Shown: piece by piece, positions 61,891 through 64,000 of the stretch | How positions within the stretch are numbered: position 1 is the stretch's first letter | How the letters are laid out: every line of letters begins with the position of its first letter | Assembly: GCF_003574655.1 (NCBI RefSeq) | Contig: NZ_QNUM01000002.1 | Span: 434,001 to 498,000, forward strand | Source: Cohaesibacter haloalkalitolerans | Lineage (GTDB): Bacteria > Pseudomonadota > Alphaproteobacteria > Rhizobiales > Cohaesibacteraceae | DNA: 64,000 bases | Direction of reading: 5' to 3' | Notes under the pieces: generated by a model | What the model saw: only the letters and a program-made list of their open reading frames with translations | What the model was told of the DNA's origin: nothing | The model's database searches: none | Made by a program: the position numbers and the translations under genes

Positions 61891-62652
61891 TCAGTTGTTG
61901 AACATGCGGGCATTGCCCTGCTGATAGCCTGAGCCCGGCGCAAGGAAACGCTGACGCTGGACGCGCCCCTGTTCTGCCGCCGTTGCACGCTCGGCTTCGC
62001 TCAGAGCGGTTGAGCGACCATTGGCCGAGAGCATGGCAATGAGATCTGAGAGCTGCTGGGACTGCAGGGCGAGGATCTGGTTGCCCGCCTGTGTTGCCTG
62101 TAGCGCACCGGTGGCGCTCTGGCTTTGTCCAACCAGCGAAGACATTTCGGATCGGTTGCTGTCGATGTTGGAGACAACACCGGCCTGAACGCGCATGGCG
62201 TCCTGAAGTCCGGCAACCGTATTCTCCCAGCGGGTTCGTGCTTCGGTGATAAGCTCTGCGTCCGTTGCCGAGATTTCTATGTCGCCATAGCGTGAGGTGA
62301 AGGCGTCATCGATGGCATTCACATCGAAGGCGATATTCTGGGCGTCATTCAGAAGCTGCTGGGTCTGCTGCAGGCTTTGCTGCAATTGCTGCAAAGAGGA
62401 ATGGGACAGACTGGTGAGATTGCGGGCCTGATTGATCAGCATCTGCGCTTCATTCTGAAGGGACGTGATCTGATTGTTTATCTGCTCGAGCGCCCGTGCC
62501 GCCTGCAGGACATTCTGCCCATAATTGGTCGGGTCATAAACGATCCAGGCTGCGGAAACGGTTGGCACCAGAAGCGCGGGCACCACGACAGGAGCCGTCA
62601 TCAGAGCGGTTGCCAATCGTAGCGCAATTGTTCGGGATGTTCGAATGGTCAT
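61891..62652 (-). CDS. trbJ: Conjugal transfer protein TrbJ (VirB5-like)
   Basis: 253 residues. Signal peptide about 1-32 (LRLATALMTAPVVVPALLVP region). WIVYDPTNYGQNVLQAARAL and INNQITSLQNEAQML, then LQQLQQSLQQTQQLLNDAQ coiled coil and ALQSQQLSDLIAMLSANGR are diagnostic. Minor pilus component. Its start overlaps the trbE stop (shared base 62652). Confidence 0.9.
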   Translation of the reverse strand: MTIRTSRTIALRLATALMTAPVVVPALLVPTVSAAWIVYDPTNYGQNVLQAARALEQINNQITSLQNEAQMLINQARNLTSLSHSSLQQLQQSLQQTQQLLNDAQNIAFDVNAIDDAFTSRYGDIEISATDAELITEARTRWENTVAGLQDAMRVQAGVVSNIDSNRSEMSSLVGQSQSATGALQATQAGNQILALQSQQLSDLIAMLSANGRSTALSEAERATAAEQGRVQRQRFLAPGSGYQQGNARMFNN

Positions 62653-64000
62653 CAGTGCCCTTCCTTGTCATTTGGGTTGCGGGATGTGCGGGAGATATTG
62701 GTGAGATCAGGAATGAGGTCGGCCGCCCAATCGAGCTTGCGAAGACGCAGCCAGGCTTGCAGAAACCCATTCCGCCCGACTTGGCCGAAGAGTCGGTCAA
62801 TATCGGCTTGAGCGGACTTGGAAGAAGCGGCGCAGAGGGCGAGACCTATTTCGCTCAAGCCCAAATCGAAAAGCCGGTTGCCGCGTCTGGACTGGCAATA
62901 ATAGTCCTGCTTCGGCGTGGCTCGAGCGAGGATTTCGATCTGCCTGTCATTAAGACCGAAGCGCCGATAGATGGCCGTGATCTGGGGTTCAACGGCGCGC
63001 TCATTGGGTAGCAACAGCCGGGTTGGGCAGCTTTCGATGATGGCGTTGGCAATGGCACTGCCGTCAATATCGGAGAGGCTTTGCGTTGCGAAGACGACGC
63101 TGGCGTTCTTTTTCCGCAGCGTCTTCAACCATTCCCGCAACTGACCGGCGAAGGCATCATCATCAAGCACCAACCATCCCTCGTCGATAATCAGCAAGGT
63201 CGGGCGACCATCAAGACGATCGCCAATGCGGTGAAAGAGATAGGACAGGACTGCGGGGGCTGCGCCGGTGTCGATCAAGCCTTCAATCTCGAAAGCCTGC
63301 ACATCCATGGTTCCGAGTTCTTCACTCTCCCCATCAAGGAGATGACCATAGGCCCCTCCGATGCAATAGGGCCGCAAGGCCTGCTTGAGATCGTTGGATT
63401 GGAGCAGGACGCTCAAGCCGGTAAGGGTGCGTTCTTCGACGGGTGCGGATGCCAGAGAGGTCAAAGCGGTCCAGAGATATTCCTTCACTTCCGGAGTGAT
63501 CTCGAGGCGCTCACGCGCGAGGATCGCGACGATCCAGTCGGCTGCCCAAGCCCGCTCATAGGTGTCATGAATGGCTTTTAGGGGTTGGAGAGCAATGGGC
63601 GTTTCCGGTTTTGTTGCCAGGCTTCCGCCCAGATCATGCCAATCGCCTCCCATGGCAAGGCTTGCCACCCGGATGGATCCACCAAAGTCAAAGGCGAAAA
63701 CTTGTGAGCCCTGATAGCGACGAAACTGCAGGGCCATCAGGGCGAGGAGCACTGACTTGCCTGCACCCGTTGGCCCGACGACGAGCGTATGACCGACATC
63801 GCCGACATGAAGGGAAAGCCGAAACGGTGTGCTGCCCTCGGTCTTGCCGTAGAGCAATGGGGGCGCAGCGAGATGATCGTTCCGTTCCGGCCCCGCCCAT
63901 ACGGCAGACAACGGAATCATGTGCGCGAGATTGAGGGTCGAGATTGGCGGTTGCCTGACATTGGCATAGGTGTGACCGGGCAAACTTCCAAGCCAGGCAT
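62652..64000 (-). CDS. trbE: Conjugal transfer ATPase TrbE (VirB4-like), C-terminal part
   Basis: The frame is open to the right window edge; about 449 codons are visible of a protein usually near 815. Visible features: AWLGSLPGHTYANVRQPPIST, SAVWAGPERN, Walker A VVGPTGAGKSVLLAL, Walker B LLIIDEGWLVLDD, and VVFATQSLSDI. The ATPase powers pilus assembly and DNA transfer. The TTG at 63983 is internal and not a start. The N-terminal half and trbB, trbC and trbD are presumably just outside the window. Confidence 0.9.
   Translation of the reverse strand, partial: AWLGSLPGHTYANVRQPPISTLNLAHMIPLSAVWAGPERNDHLAAPPLLYGKTEGSTPFRLSLHVGDVGHTLVVGPTGAGKSVLLALMALQFRRYQGSQVFAFDFGGSIRVASLAMGGDWHDLGGSLATKPETPIALQPLKAIHDTYERAWAADWIVAILARERLEITPEVKEYLWTALTSLASAPVEERTLTGLSVLLQSNDLKQALRPYCIGGAYGHLLDGESEELGTMDVQAFEIEGLIDTGAAPAVLSYLFHRIGDRLDGRPTLLIIDEGWLVLDDDAFAGQLREWLKTLRKKNASVVFATQSLSDIDGSAIANAIIESCPTRLLLPNERAVEPQITAIYRRFGLNDRQIEILARATPKQDYYCQSRRGNRLFDLGLSEIGLALCAASSKSAQADIDRLFGQVGRNGFLQAWLRLRKLDWAADLIPDLTNISRTSRNPNDKEGH

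Noticed and set aside
1-64000. CRISPR arrays, rRNA or complete tRNA genes
   Set aside because: No regularly spaced direct repeats and no complete tRNA or rRNA signatures were seen; only the tRNA-like 3' fragment at 30461.

Overview
The window looks like a chromosomal stretch from an alphaproteobacterium, probably Hyphomicrobiales (Rhizobiales) and possibly marine. The reasons are the gene families: a BiuH-type biuret hydrolase, UgpC/MalFG-type sugar ABC systems, and a trb element with the DUF736, DUF2493, DUF932, DUF2274 and ParB set common in rhizobial and sphingomonad integrative and conjugative elements (ICEs). Taxonomy is inference; there is no rRNA or complete tRNA to confirm it.

Left part (1-29500), host-like functions broken by decay. 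Positions 1-6482 hold one operon joining a BMP-family ABC transporter to a formamidase-type amidase, a biuret amidohydrolase, a second isochorismatase-fold hydrolase and a cupin, most simply a biuret/amide nitrogen-scavenging operon. Then come a flavin reductase, Fe-superoxide dismutase divergent from a Cys-rich SufR-like regulator, an NmrA reductase divergent from a TetR regulator, an HdeA-like periplasmic protein next to a 7TMR-DISM kinase/LuxR regulator pair, a TetR regulator with an AttH/CrtC-like protein, and a complete LacI-controlled alpha-galactoside module (two permeases, binding protein, ATPase, GH36). Gene graveyards lie between them: 10547-11068, 15068-16255 (two transposase remnants and the C-terminus of zinT) and 26320-29134 (IS3 remnant, a DUF6361 gene with an amber codon, a frameshifted UvrD/AddA-type helicase, and the C-terminus of a DNA adenine methylase).

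Right part (about 30460-64000), mobile island. A 17-bp stretch at 30461-30477 resembles the 3' end of a tRNA-Leu including CCA and may be an attachment-site remnant. It is followed by hipBA, DUF736, a copper-resistance cluster with three MerR-type promoters (19-bp spacers), a second hipBA, an IS3-family element with an orphan IS end beside it, a complete four-gene Qat anti-phage operon (qatABCD), a ParS/RES toxin-antitoxin pair, and then the ICE backbone on the minus strand: DUF2493, Toprim primase-like protein, large ParB, DUF932, DUF2274, and trbI, trbG, trbF, trbL, trbK-like, trbJ and the C-terminal part of trbE running off the right edge. No integrase or relaxase is inside the window.

The least explained signals are a leader element repeated in front of parB and the DUF932 gene (a hairpin just before the ribosome-binding site), a 300-nt non-coding structured leader before the DUF2493 gene, a 56-codon reading frame translationally coupled to cueR, and a near-perfect 52-bp palindrome at 11152.
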